NCBI GenBank assembly: GCA_030598645.1 | Contig: JAUVPN010000010.1 | Location: forward strand, 1 to 18,702 | Length of the DNA stretch: 18,702 bases | Origin: Hyphomicrobium sp. | Lineage (GTDB): Bacteria > Pseudomonadota > Alphaproteobacteria > Rhizobiales > Hyphomicrobiaceae | Direction of reading: 5' to 3' | Part shown: positions 1 through 8,356 of the stretch, one piece after another | Numbering within the stretch: the stretch's first letter is position 1 | Layout: the number at the start of each line of letters is the position of its first letter | Made by a program: the position numbers and the translations under genes | Notes under the pieces: model-generated | Databases searched by the model: none | The model's input: only the letters and a program-made list of their open reading frames with translations | Told to the model about the DNA's origin: nothing

Positions 1-54
1 ACTTCGGCCCCGCCGAAGTAGAGAATGACCGTAACAAAACCTATCGTGATCCTT

Positions 55-77
55 GGAGGGGGCCATGTGCCCCCTCC
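55..77 (+). terminator. Strong GC hairpin, probable terminator of a gene left of the window
   Basis: A perfect 9-bp inverted repeat (55-63 with 69-77) encloses a 5-base loop and is followed on the plus strand by TTCATTT. The very strong stem and T-rich 3' side fit a Rho-independent terminator for a rightward gene ending before the window. A second perfect hairpin, 8 bp with a 3-base loop, lies at 1-19 but has no T-run. What these serve cannot be told without the left flank. Confidence 0.45.
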
Positions 78-79
78 TT

Positions 80-796
80 CATTTGGGTCAGCTGCGCCGG
101 GCATGGCTTTCTCTAATTCAGCATCTCTGCTGATGCTTGGCGGGCCGCGGCTCCGGCGTCGCAGCGCGAACCTTGGGCAGCTTCTCTGTTTTATAGAGCC
201 CTTAAAGTTGCCGGCGCTGTTCTTTGCAGCCGAGCAGCTAATGCACGGGGCAAAGCTGCAGTGTCGCGATGTCCGCATTACCCCCGAAAGCGGGCATAAG
301 GTCGGGCGTGAGGAATGTCCGCTAAGTGCCAATGCGCGTTCATCATCGCAACGTCGTCGTTGGCTAAGGCTGTACAAGAACGGCCGCAGGCCTCATCAGC
401 ATGCAGCCAGTTCGGACGCTGGCAAATGAGCACCGGATTCTAACTTAGAGACTGGCACGCTTTGTGGGGCAGGCCAGATGCCGGCGACACGGTGTTGTTG
501 GAGGTGCTGCAACTTGCGGAGCTTGGCACGGGCGGTGCGTGGATGGATGTTGGGTTCACATCTCTCGGGTCAGAACTCTTTGACGTGGGGGATTATGTCT
601 TGGACGAGGAGGTGCTCGCCAGCGTGGTGATCGACCAAGACATGACCTTGTTCATCGTTGAGGGTAAGCGCGCGCGTGCTAATGTGGAGGACCGTGGCTT
701 AGGTAAATGACGTCTCGGGTGCGAGTCCTCAACGCCAAGACGTCGCTTTCGAGTGTTGGGTGACGTTCTGTTCGGTTGCGTGGTGGAGTGTGTCTG
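80..796. other. Gene-poor tract at left edge
   Basis: I see no convincing gene here. An open frame at 25-429 runs through the 55-77 hairpin and has the composition of noncoding DNA. An 82-codon open frame at 462-710 (TTG start, no clear ribosome binding site) gives a Leu/Val/Asp/Glu-rich peptide that I do not recognise; it could be a gene remnant. A 7-bp inverted repeat GACGTCT/AGACGTC (709-715, 738-744) lies upstream of the gene at 797 and could be an operator or a chance hairpin. Low gene density fits the decayed-island reading of 1-2700. Confidence 0.5.
269..322. repeat. Putative degenerate dispersed repeat with ATGTCCGC motifs
   Basis: ATGTCCGC (269-276) is followed by an imperfect inverted copy GCGGGCAT (290-297) and a further direct ATGTCCGC at 315-322. 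The unit resembles, from memory, a dispersed noncoding repeat common in Bradyrhizobium and relatives, in which ATGTCCGC and GCGGACAT motifs alternate and yield spurious peptides such as 'DVRFTPESGH'. One forward frame here gives the similar 'DVRITPESGH'. Family assignment is by recollection only. Confidence 0.35.
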
Positions 797-1969
797 ATGC
801 TGTTTAAATCCAAGAAGCCCAAAGCCGAGCCCAAGCCGGACGTCGCTGCTAGCGCCAAACCTGAAGCAAAGTCAAATGGCTCTGAGGGTGCGCAGAGCGC
901 GCGCGGGGGCGCTCAAGATGAGGCCGGCGCCGAGCGCGAAGTCAAATTTGAAATCACAACATCCCGGCAATTCGTCGCCTGGTTGTCCGAGCAAAAGATC
1001 AATCTCGGTTTTACGACCTATCAAGCGGGCAAACTGTTCGTCTTAGGCGTTAATCCTAAAAACAATCGGCTCTCCGTTTACAACCGCACGCTAGAGCGCT
1101 GCATGGGGCTGGCGTATGCCGATGATGCGCTTTACGTGGCGGGGCTTTATCAAATCTACAAGTTTGTGGATGCCGCTCGACGTCAACCCGTTGAAGGCGA
1201 TTATGATTCGGTGTTTGTGCCGCAGGTGAGTTACTTCACCGGCGATGTTGATGCGCATGATCTCGCCGTACAAAAAGATGGACGGCTGATTTTCGTCAAC
1301 ACACTGTTCAGCTGCCTCGCCGAGATAAGCGAGACCCACAGCTTCAAGCCGATCTGGCAACCGCCTTTCATCGACCGCTTAGCGGCCGAAGACCGCTGTC
1401 ATTTAAATGGTGTCGCTCTTGTTGATGGTTTCCCCCGCTATGTGACAGCTGTGGCCGATACCAATGTTGCGGACGGGTGGCGTGATCACCGAAAGGACGG
1501 CGGAATTGTCATCGACACCCAAGACAACGAGATCGTCCTTTCGGGTCTGTCCATGCCGCATACACCGCGCGTGCGCGATGAGACCCTGTGGCTGCATGAC
1601 TCTGGCACGGGGTATTTCGGACGCGCCGATCTGCAGAAAGGAGCCTTTCAGCGGGTTGCCTTTTGCCCAGGCTATCTGCGTGGTCTCGATTTCATCGGCA
1701 AGTATGCGATCGTCGGTTTGTCAAAACCGCGGGGCAACAAAACGTTTTCAGGTCTGGCGCTCGATGACAATCTGGCCACGAACAAAGTCGAGGCCCGCTG
1801 CGGACTTTATGTGATTGATCTGACAAGTGGCGATGTCGTTCATTGGGCGCGTATCGAGGGCGTCGTGACTGAGCTCTATGATGTTGTCGTTCTGCCTGAT
1901 CGTAAGAACTCTGCCCTCATCGGCTTCCGGACCGATGAAATTCGGCGGGTGATTTCAATTGAGGCGTAG
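797..1969 (+). CDS. TIGR03032/DUF4915 family protein
   Basis: This 390-residue protein belongs to the TIGR03032 (DUF4915) family, whose biochemical role I do not know. Recognisable conserved blocks, in order, are FTTYQAGKLF, ERCMGL, a V(S)YFTGDVDAHDLAV-like stretch, FVNTLFSCLA, AEDRCHLNG, DGWRDHRKDGG, GLSMPHTPR and a C-terminal GFRTDEIRR. The repeated pattern of short strands suggests a beta-propeller-like fold (inference). The first ~50 residues are a Lys/Ala/Glu/Gly-rich, probably disordered tail that I do not recall from family members. I chose ATG 797 because GGAG at 785-788 is suitably spaced; an in-frame TTG at 776 would add seven residues. No signal peptide is visible, so it is probably cytosolic. 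It stands alone between a gene-poor tract and a broken recombinase, so it may be cargo of a decayed element. Confidence 0.85.
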   Translation: MLFKSKKPKAEPKPDVAASAKPEAKSNGSEGAQSARGGAQDEAGAEREVKFEITTSRQFVAWLSEQKINLGFTTYQAGKLFVLGVNPKNNRLSVYNRTLERCMGLAYADDALYVAGLYQIYKFVDAARRQPVEGDYDSVFVPQVSYFTGDVDAHDLAVQKDGRLIFVNTLFSCLAEISETHSFKPIWQPPFIDRLAAEDRCHLNGVALVDGFPRYVTAVADTNVADGWRDHRKDGGIVIDTQDNEIVLSGLSMPHTPRVRDETLWLHDSGTGYFGRADLQKGAFQRVAFCPGYLRGLDFIGKYAIVGLSKPRGNKTFSGLALDDNLATNKVEARCGLYVIDLTSGDVVHWARIEGVVTELYDVVVLPDRKNSALIGFRTDEIRRVISIEA

Positions 1970-2003
1970 CCGCGAGGAGTGCTCCCATCGGTCGAGTAAG
2001 ATC

Positions 2004-2776
<773 letters not shown>

Positions 2777-2871
2777 TCACCAACTGAACCCGAAAAGGCG
2801 ACCGAACGACTAAACTCGGGTCGTCATATCGGGAAAGAGAAAATCGGCTCCGGCCGCCGTGGCCGATAGGA

Positions 2872-2900
2872 AAAGCCGCCCGTTCTTGCCGAGCGGCTTT
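2872..2900 (-). terminator. Rho-independent terminator downstream of the LAB_N gene
   Basis: A perfect 8-bp stem AAAGCCGC (2872-2879) and GCGGCTTT (2893-2900) flanks a 13-base loop. On the minus strand the stem ends in GCGGCTTTTCC, giving a T4 tail about 60 bases after the stop codon at 2963. It probably ends the glycosyltransferase/LAB_N transcript before the tRNA gene. The stem's A/T flanks on both sides could allow bidirectional action. Confidence 0.65.
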
Positions 2901-2907
2901 CGCGTGC

Positions 2908-2932
2908 GCGGCTTATAGCACAAATAAGCCGC
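2908..2932. repeat. Second hairpin sharing the GCGGCTT/AAGCCGC motif
   Basis: A perfect 9-bp inverted repeat, GCGGCTTAT (2908-2916) and ATAAGCCGC (2924-2932), has a 7-base loop. Its arms carry the same seven-base core as the terminator hairpin eight bases away, so the four arms could pair in more than one way. It is read first by transcripts leaving the LAB_N gene. It lacks a good T-run of its own. Confidence 0.6.
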
Positions 2933-2962
2933 CTGTGAAGCCTGCGTCCAAACGGCCCGGTT

Positions 2963-3328
2963 TTATTCGGCTGGAACCCTTGATGCGTTGGCCGCCTCAG
3001 CGCTGTTCTCGCTCTTCCTATTGGAGCGAATGAAGTAGATGTTGCGGCTATAGATGAAGAGCCCCATGCCCTGCCCAAGCATAAATACCGGGTCGAGCCG
3101 GTAGATCGCGTAGGCAAAAAGCAGCGCGCCACCGAACAAGCTAAAGTACCAAAATGTTTCGGGCACGATGGAAGCTCGTGCTCGCTCGCTCGCGATCCAC
3201 TGCACGATGAATCGCATGGAGAACATGAGCTGCGCCGAGAAGCCTATCGCAAGCCAGGTCTTCTCCGTGACGGAAGTGTCAAGCCACCATTGGCCGAGCT
3301 GGGCGGCCGCGTTCGCGAAGACGTCCAT
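2963..3328 (-). CDS. Lipid-A-disaccharide synthase N-terminal-domain (LAB_N) membrane protein
   Basis: This 121-residue protein matches the LAB_N family, named for the extension of some LpxB enzymes but common as a stand-alone small membrane protein. Seen here are the family's stretches FSAQLMFSMRFIVQWIASE (about residues 30-48), PETFWYFSLFGG (about 56-67) and GQGMGLFIYSRN (about 86-97). Three hydrophobic segments are likely, at about 24-42, 58-76 and 78-96. There is no LpxB catalytic domain. It lies 46 bases downstream of the family 2 glycosyltransferase on the same strand, so it is probably co-transcribed. A helper or flippase-like role for lipid-linked sugars is inference. The C-terminal ~20 residues (after IYFIRSNRK) are polar. 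Confidence 0.85.
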   Translation of the reverse strand: MDVFANAAAQLGQWWLDTSVTEKTWLAIGFSAQLMFSMRFIVQWIASERARASIVPETFWYFSLFGGALLFAYAIYRLDPVFMLGQGMGLFIYSRNIYFIRSNRKSENSAEAANASRVPAE

Positions 3329-3374
3329 GACGCTATTTCTGTCTTGAAGACAGCTCCCGTGCTCTGCTTGATTG

Positions 3375-4184
3375 TCAGTTCTTATCCCCGGCGCTTTTTT
3401 TTGTGCCGGTGCTACTAGGTTTTAGTCGCGTCGAAATGTCGGTTACCAAATGAAGTTCCGGCAGCCTCTCGACGATCTCGGGCACGGTGGTTCGCCGTCT
3501 GAGCCACGTTACTCCAACCAAATCGTAGAGACCGACCACGGCGCGATTGAGATTATTGTACTTGGAGACGCCTGACTGTCGTGGCCGATCATTAACGGGT
3601 AAGAATGCCACGTCGTGTCCGTAGGCCTGAAACAGCGCAGGCAAATAGCGGTGCATACTCGTAAAGAAGGGCAGGCGCAGGAATACATCGCGCCAATAGA
3701 CCTTGATGCCGCAGCCGGTGTCTGGGCAGTCATCCTGTAACACCTTGTCGCGGATCCAGTTGGCGGAGCGTGATGCCCAGCGTTTTGACCCGGTTGCCTT
3801 GCGCTCCGTGCGTACACCGCCGACAAGGGCGGGGCCGACGCTTCCTGGCGCGGCCAATACATCAAGCAGTCGGGTTATATCGTGGGGGTCATTCTGGCCA
3901 TCACCGTCCATGGTCGCGATAATTGGGTTCGTCGCTGCGAGGATGCCAGAGCGCATCGCGGCGCTCTGGCCGCTTCTTTGTCCATGGCGCAAATAACGCA
4001 GCCCCGGGCATTTACCGCTCGTCATCAGCCCCTTGATCTCAGTCGGGGTAGCGTCGTCGCTTGCGTCATCGACGACGATAACCTCGCACAGGCGCTCGGC
4101 CGGGACCGCTTGGTAGGTCTCCTCAACCAGCTGTCTAATGTTGCCAGCTTCATTCAGCGCCGGAATGACGACGGTGACGCGCAT
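3375..4184 (-). CDS. Family 2 glycosyltransferase, dolichol/undecaprenyl-phosphate sugar synthase type
   Basis: This 269-residue GT2 enzyme resembles dolichol-phosphate mannose synthase and ArnC, which move a sugar from a nucleotide donor onto a polyprenyl phosphate at the cytoplasmic face. The N-terminus is VVIPALNEAGNI (5-16), followed by VVDDASDDATP (37-47) for nucleotide binding and MDGDGQNDP (92-100), where D93-G-D95 is the metal-binding DxD. A conserved RQSGVSKYNN lies near 200. No membrane helices follow the catalytic domain, unlike GtrB/ArnC with their C-terminal pair, so a partner must anchor it; the LAB_N gene downstream could be that partner. An AGGGA ribosome binding site precedes ATG 4184. 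The sugar is not readable from sequence. Confidence 0.88.
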   Translation of the reverse strand: MRVTVVIPALNEAGNIRQLVEETYQAVPAERLCEVIVVDDASDDATPTEIKGLMTSGKCPGLRYLRHGQRSGQSAAMRSGILAATNPIIATMDGDGQNDPHDITRLLDVLAAPGSVGPALVGGVRTERKATGSKRWASRSANWIRDKVLQDDCPDTGCGIKVYWRDVFLRLPFFTSMHRYLPALFQAYGHDVAFLPVNDRPRQSGVSKYNNLNRAVVGLYDLVGVTWLRRRTTVPEIVERLPELHLVTDISTRLKPSSTGTKKSAGDKN

Positions 4185-4346
4185 AAGTATCCCTAGTCCT
4201 CAGCTGGGCCAATAACGGCCCTGCCAACTCCTCAATTTATTGCGTTCTTCAAGACTACCAGGCTTCCCGATAGCCTCTCAACCTTGTAAATGAGCCGCGA
4301 TCAAGGCCGTCGCCTCCTCCAAAACGGTTCACCCAACCACAGGTCC

Positions 4347-5849
4347 ATGACAGACAAAAACAAGCCTATTTTTCCAGTGGAAAGTGTCGATGCCCGATGG
4401 ATTTGGGTCCTTGTTATTGGCCTAGCGGTCCTTCTGTGCTTCCGGCTGCTCGCGTTGGCCGCCAATGGCACAGATCTGTTCTTTGACGAGGCGCAATATT
4501 GGTCGTGGGGCCAGGATCCGGCCTTTGGCTACTATTCCAAACCGCCGCTGATCGGATGGATCATTGGCGCGGCTGGTGCGAGTTGCGGCGATGGCGAGTT
4601 CTGCGTTCGATTGCCCTCGCCGCTCATACATACTGCGACCGCCATCGCCGTCTTCTTTCTTGGTCGCCAGCTGTACGATACACGCACAGGGGCACTGTCG
4701 GGTCTAGCGGTTGCGACCCTGCCCGGCGTCTCCCTATCAGCAGGCCTGATTTCGACGGACGTGCCACTACTCTTGTGTTGGGCAATCGCGCTTGTGGGCT
4801 TTGCTGCGTTGTTCAAAACACGAAGTATTTGGCCGGCGCTGGTGCTGGGCCTCGCCTTTGGCATAGGCCTTAACGCCAAATACGCCATGGCCTGGTTTCT
4901 ATTGTGCCTATCAGTGATGTTGGTCATGCTGCCGGAACGACGGACCGTCCTTAAGGACTACCGGCTCTACGTTGGGCTGGGACTCGGCTTGCTCCTAATC
5001 CTCCCTAATCTTGTTTGGAACTACACGAACAGCTTCGCGACATTCTCGCATACCGCTGACAATGCAAAGTGGACAGGGTCACTGCTGCGCCCGGTCAAGG
5101 CAATGGAGTTCTTCGTCGCGCAGTTCGGCGTATTTGGGCCAATCTTGTTCGGAAGTCTTTTAGTAATCTTGTGGCGAGCGTGGAAACGTCGCCTGCCTGA
5201 GCCCGATCAGATGCTATTAGCCTTCTCAGTTCCCATAATCGCGGTGATTACAGTTCAAGCGCTCATCAGCCGGGCTCATGCGAATTGGGCCGCGACCGCC
5301 TACGTGGCCGCAACTGTTCTGGTTGTGGCAACAATGATCCGCGACGGCGCCTGGAATTGGCTAAAGGGATCGTTTGTCGTCAATGTTGCTGCCATGGTTC
5401 TTATCGCGGCAGGAACTCTCACAGCTGGCCGCATCAATCTGCCCTTCAAGCAGGACCCTTTTGCGCGCATCCTTGGCTGGCGGGCAGTCGCTCAGGCAAC
5501 GCAGGCCGAACTCGCTAAGGCCAAGGCTCAGGGACGGCCATTTGCAGCTGTCATAACAAGCGATCGCGCTGTGACAGCAGAACTTCTCTATTACATGCGC
5601 GATGAACCCACTCCAATTCTCGCGTGGCGGCGGGGCGCTCGCTCGCCGCGCGACCACTTCGAGCTAACACGCCCGCTTACGCCCGATACGACCGGTCCTG
5701 TGCTCCTGGTCGTGCTTGGAACGAGCAAGGCGCCTGGGCGCTCAGCATTCGCCACATCGGAAAAGATAGGTGAGCGGCAGCTGCCGGCCGGAAACAATGC
5801 GCACCGGCGCGTGACCTTTTACGCGTTGTCGGGGTACAAAGGACGATGA
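4347..5849 (+). CDS. Family 39 (ArnT/PMT_2-like) membrane glycosyltransferase
   Basis: This polytopic GT-C enzyme of about 500 residues takes sugars from polyprenyl-phosphate carriers on the periplasmic side. The first helix spans about 18-39, followed at once by FFDEAQYWSW. D47-E48 is the conserved acidic pair of the first periplasmic loop. KPPLIGW (about 64-70), FCVRLPS and LISTDVPLLLCWA follow as in ArnT/PMT_2 proteins. Roughly ten more hydrophobic helices run to about residue 360, then a soluble C-terminal domain of about 120 residues. I prefer ATG 4347 because it begins a normal short cytoplasmic tail; an in-frame ATG at 4290 adds 19 residues and neither start has a strong ribosome binding site. 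It is divergent from the GT2/LAB_N pair, which could supply its lipid-linked donor (inference). Its stop overlaps the pabB start. Confidence 0.87.
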   Translation: MTDKNKPIFPVESVDARWIWVLVIGLAVLLCFRLLALAANGTDLFFDEAQYWSWGQDPAFGYYSKPPLIGWIIGAAGASCGDGEFCVRLPSPLIHTATAIAVFFLGRQLYDTRTGALSGLAVATLPGVSLSAGLISTDVPLLLCWAIALVGFAALFKTRSIWPALVLGLAFGIGLNAKYAMAWFLLCLSVMLVMLPERRTVLKDYRLYVGLGLGLLLILPNLVWNYTNSFATFSHTADNAKWTGSLLRPVKAMEFFVAQFGVFGPILFGSLLVILWRAWKRRLPEPDQMLLAFSVPIIAVITVQALISRAHANWAATAYVAATVLVVATMIRDGAWNWLKGSFVVNVAAMVLIAAGTLTAGRINLPFKQDPFARILGWRAVAQATQAELAKAKAQGRPFAAVITSDRAVTAELLYYMRDEPTPILAWRRGARSPRDHFELTRPLTPDTTGPVLLVVLGTSKAPGRSAFATSEKIGERQLPAGNNAHRRVTFYALSGYKGR

Positions 5850-7696
5850 CGTCAGCCGATCAAATGCGGCGGCCCCCCGACCGGCAGACGGAGGACCCCA
5901 CTGCACTTTCTGAAACGTTCGTCCTTCTAGATAACAATTCAGGCGCGGGCGCCCCTTCATTGTTGTTTACCGATCCGGTGGAGATCATCACGGCAGACAC
6001 GCCAGAGGCGGTCCCAGTTGCGCTCCAACGCCTGGAAGTTGGTCTAAAAAACGGGCTGCACGCTGCAGGCTTCTTTGCCTATGAATTGGGCTACGTTTTC
6101 GAGCCGAAGATCGCCCACCTCTTGCCGTCGGATCGCAATGTACCGTTGCTCTGGCTCGGGCTCTATGAGGCGCCCGCGGAGATGGGCAGCGCGGAGGTCG
6201 AGAACTGGCTGGCTGCCCACACGCGCAGCGGCTCCTATCAGTTCACCGATGTTACCCATGCGTGGGACAAGGCCTCCTACCTGGAGCGTTTCGCTGAGGT
6301 GCAACATAAGATTCGCGCTGGTGATATCTATCAACTCAACCTCACATTCAAAGCACGCTTCCGGCTCTCGGGCTCCCCGTTGACGTTTTTCCTCGACCTG
6401 CGCCAGAAGCAGCGCGTCGCCTATGGAGGCATCGTTGACACCGGCGAGGTCACCGTACTGTCGGCTTCGCCCGAGCTCTTTATTGAGCAGGATGGGCGCA
6501 CGATTTCAACGCGGCCGATGAAGGGAACGGCCCCCCGCGCCGGCACGCCGGAAGCCGATTCTGAGGCGCGGGATCAGCTGAGTACGGACGCAAAGCAGCG
6601 TGCTGAGAACCTCATGATCGTCGACCTGATGCGCAACGATATCGGGCGGATTGCCGAGATCGGTAGCGTCAGCGTCACCGATCTTTTCACGGTCGAGACA
6701 TTTCAAACTTTGCACCAGATGACGTCGGGTGTGCGGGCCACCCTAAAAAATGGCATCGGCATAACAGAGTTGCTTCAAGGCATCTTTCCTCCGGGGTCGG
6801 TGACGGGTGCGCCCAAGATCAGGGCAATGGAGCTTATCCGAACCTTGGAGACAGAGCCGCGAGGTGTTTACTGCGGGGCAATCGGCCACATCTCACCGGA
6901 AGGCCGTGCACTATTTAACGTCGCTATTCGTACCGCGGTCATTTTCCGCGACGCGGCGGGCGAGATGGGAATCGGCTCAGGTATCGTGTTCGATTCTCGG
7001 GGGGGTAAGGAGTACGAAGAGTGCCTCCTGAAGATGAAGTTTCTCACCGATCCAGTTAAGCGCTTCGAACTCATCGAAACGATGCTGTTTGAGCCCGCAA
7101 CGGGCCTGGTCCTATTAGAACAACATATTGCACGCTTAGAGTCCTCGGCTCGCTATTTCTGTTTCGCGTTCGACGAGGCTGCGGTCAGACAAGCTCTCTT
7201 TGAAGCCGTCGACGGGCAAGTGGATCGTCTGCGGGTGCGGCTGCTGCTGTCCGAAGCGGGCAGCTTGGCGGTCACTACGACACCCCTGCCGTCGCCGGAT
7301 CCGGGTGCCACGATGCACTTCGTTGTTTCGGAGACGAGGCTCGACAGTTCCGACATTTTCCTCTTCCACAAGACCACGTGCCGCGAACTCTACGATCAGG
7401 AGTGGCAAAAGTATTCGGAGACGATGGGTGCCGAAGAGGTGGTCTATCTGAACGAGCGCGGAGAACTCGCCGAGGGCAGCCGCACGACGATTTTTCTGGA
7501 ACGCAATGGGCGCCTAGAGACGCCGACTCTCGTTTCAGGGCTTTTGCCCGGAACGCTTCGTGCCGATCTTATTGCTCAGGGTCAGGCATTGGAGGCCGTC
7601 TTGACCCTTGAGGATCTAAAGCTGGCCGATGCCATTTATTTAGGCAACTCCGTGCGCGGCCTAGTGCGCGCAGTCCTGATGGATTGTCGTGCTTAG
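5846..7696 (+). CDS. pabB: Fused aminodeoxychorismate synthase component I / 4-amino-4-deoxychorismate lyase (PabB-PabC)
   Basis: This 616-residue fusion makes p-aminobenzoate for folate. The PabB part (about 40-395) carries YQLNLTF, LSASPELF, PMKGTAPR with K226 (the lysine that separates PabB from TrpE, which has alanine there), DLMRNDIGR, PPGSVTGAPK (GAPK 321-324) and FNVAIRTAVIF. The PabC part (about 400-616) carries FHKTT with K509 as the likely PLP lysine, then LNERGELAEGSRTTIF and GLLPGTLR, typical of class IV PLP enzymes. The amidotransferase partner PabA is not in the window. The start ATG overlaps the stop of the glycosyltransferase (ATGA), so the two are probably translationally coupled even though their roles differ. 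Such fusions are known in several proteobacteria. The N-terminal ~20 residues are polar and of no clear role. Confidence 0.92.
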   Translation: MTSADQMRRPPDRQTEDPTALSETFVLLDNNSGAGAPSLLFTDPVEIITADTPEAVPVALQRLEVGLKNGLHAAGFFAYELGYVFEPKIAHLLPSDRNVPLLWLGLYEAPAEMGSAEVENWLAAHTRSGSYQFTDVTHAWDKASYLERFAEVQHKIRAGDIYQLNLTFKARFRLSGSPLTFFLDLRQKQRVAYGGIVDTGEVTVLSASPELFIEQDGRTISTRPMKGTAPRAGTPEADSEARDQLSTDAKQRAENLMIVDLMRNDIGRIAEIGSVSVTDLFTVETFQTLHQMTSGVRATLKNGIGITELLQGIFPPGSVTGAPKIRAMELIRTLETEPRGVYCGAIGHISPEGRALFNVAIRTAVIFRDAAGEMGIGSGIVFDSRGGKEYEECLLKMKFLTDPVKRFELIETMLFEPATGLVLLEQHIARLESSARYFCFAFDEAAVRQALFEAVDGQVDRLRVRLLLSEAGSLAVTTTPLPSPDPGATMHFVVSETRLDSSDIFLFHKTTCRELYDQEWQKYSETMGAEEVVYLNERGELAEGSRTTIFLERNGRLETPTLVSGLLPGTLRADLIAQGQALEAVLTLEDLKLADAIYLGNSVRGLVRAVLMDCRA

Positions 7697-7720
7697 TACG
7701 GTATCACTCTAAACATTCGT

Positions 7721-7912
7721 TTATTTCATCACTGTCTGCTCAGAGGCCACGGAGCCGAGCTTTGCATTGCTTGGGCCTCCGCCATTACTCACGAATGTGG
7801 CGGCCAGAAACGCAACGGCGGCAAGCGTAAGTGCCGCGGCGATTGCGATTTCGGTCGACGTTCGGCGCACACGATGAGCGTACGCACCCATCTGCTGAAG
7901 TTTCGATTCCAT
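7721..7912 (-). CDS. Small single-pass membrane protein, unknown
   Basis: This is a 63-residue open frame on the same strand as two other membrane-protein genes. It has a charged N-terminus (ESKLQQMGAYAHRVRRTST), one hydrophobic helix at about 22-41 (IAIAAALTLAAVAFLAATFV) and a polar C-terminus. The layout suggests an N-in, C-out anchor. I do not recognise a family. A G-run sits upstream of the ATG but spacing is long, so the start is uncertain. It ends 24 bases from the pabB stop, converging with it. The clear positive-then-hydrophobic pattern is the main reason to accept it. Confidence 0.5.
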   Translation of the reverse strand: MESKLQQMGAYAHRVRRTSTEIAIAAALTLAAVAFLAATFVSNGGGPSNAKLGSVASEQTVMK

Positions 7913-8004
7913 GTAACGAATTAGCCCCCCAACACCCGATAGCCGCCAGACCCCTCAATGCCGCGCGACACAAGAACACAGTAATCAGACGATTCGATCG
8001 CCCC

Positions 8005-8181
8005 TCAAAGTCCCCGCATCACGCAGCCCAAAATAAGGATGAATTGGGCGAGCAGCAGCACCCAGAATTCGTTCCCAATAAAGAAAGGAATCTCGGCCCC
8101 AAAAAACTTCATAATCAGCACGGTAACCGTCAGGACGACCGAAACCATAAAGGTCAAGATACCTGGCGCCTTTAGTACCAT
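8005..8181 (-). CDS. Small two-helix membrane protein, unknown
   Basis: This 58-residue protein begins at ATG 8181, chosen because GAGGGAG lies about nine bases upstream; a longer in-frame start at 8241 adds 20 polar residues and lacks such a site. Two hydrophobic segments (about 8-25 and 35-54) are joined by KFFGAEIPFFIGNEFW, giving a helical hairpin. It ends with CVMRGL. I do not recognise a named family. It follows the 604-residue protein by 175 bases and precedes the 63-residue protein by 92 bases on the same strand, and may have its own promoter at 8271-8299. Confidence 0.65.
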   Translation of the reverse strand: MVLKAPGILTFMVSVVLTVTVLIMKFFGAEIPFFIGNEFWVLLLAQFILILGCVMRGL

Positions 8182-8270
8182 ACGTCCCACTCCCTCATTG
8201 CCCCGTGGTGTGTAGTCACCTTCCAAGAGCCTTCCCCGCAAGTGCAGCTGATTCGGTGAGGCTCGATGGG

Positions 8271-8299
8271 TTTATAGCAGGACCCAAACTCTCTGGCAC
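8271..8299 (-). promoter_or_regulatory. Candidate sigma70-type promoter for the 58-residue protein
   Basis: The minus strand has GTGCCA (8299-8294), a 17-base spacer and TATAAA (8276-8271). The -10 is a good match and the -35 a 4/6 match. It would give a leader of about 85 bases before ATG 8181. Found by eye only. Confidence 0.3.
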
Positions 8300-8356
8300 G
8301 CGACTGCGCTCCCGTGTTGTTCGCCGAGCACACCGCACGCAAAATCATGGCGACTG

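Noticed and set aside
25..429. 134-codon open frame on the plus strand at the left edge
   Set aside because: It runs through the terminator-like hairpin at 55-77 and the repeat at 269-322, and has no ribosome binding site or recognisable domain.
2824..3132. Minus-strand open frame of 102 codons
   Set aside because: It overlaps the real LAB_N gene in another frame and crosses both hairpins; Arg/Ser-rich shadow composition.
4206..4221. GGGCC/GGCCC inverted repeat between the divergent glycosyltransferase genes
   Set aside because: Only 5 bp with a 6-base spacer in GC-rich DNA; expected by chance and no promoter could be placed beside it.
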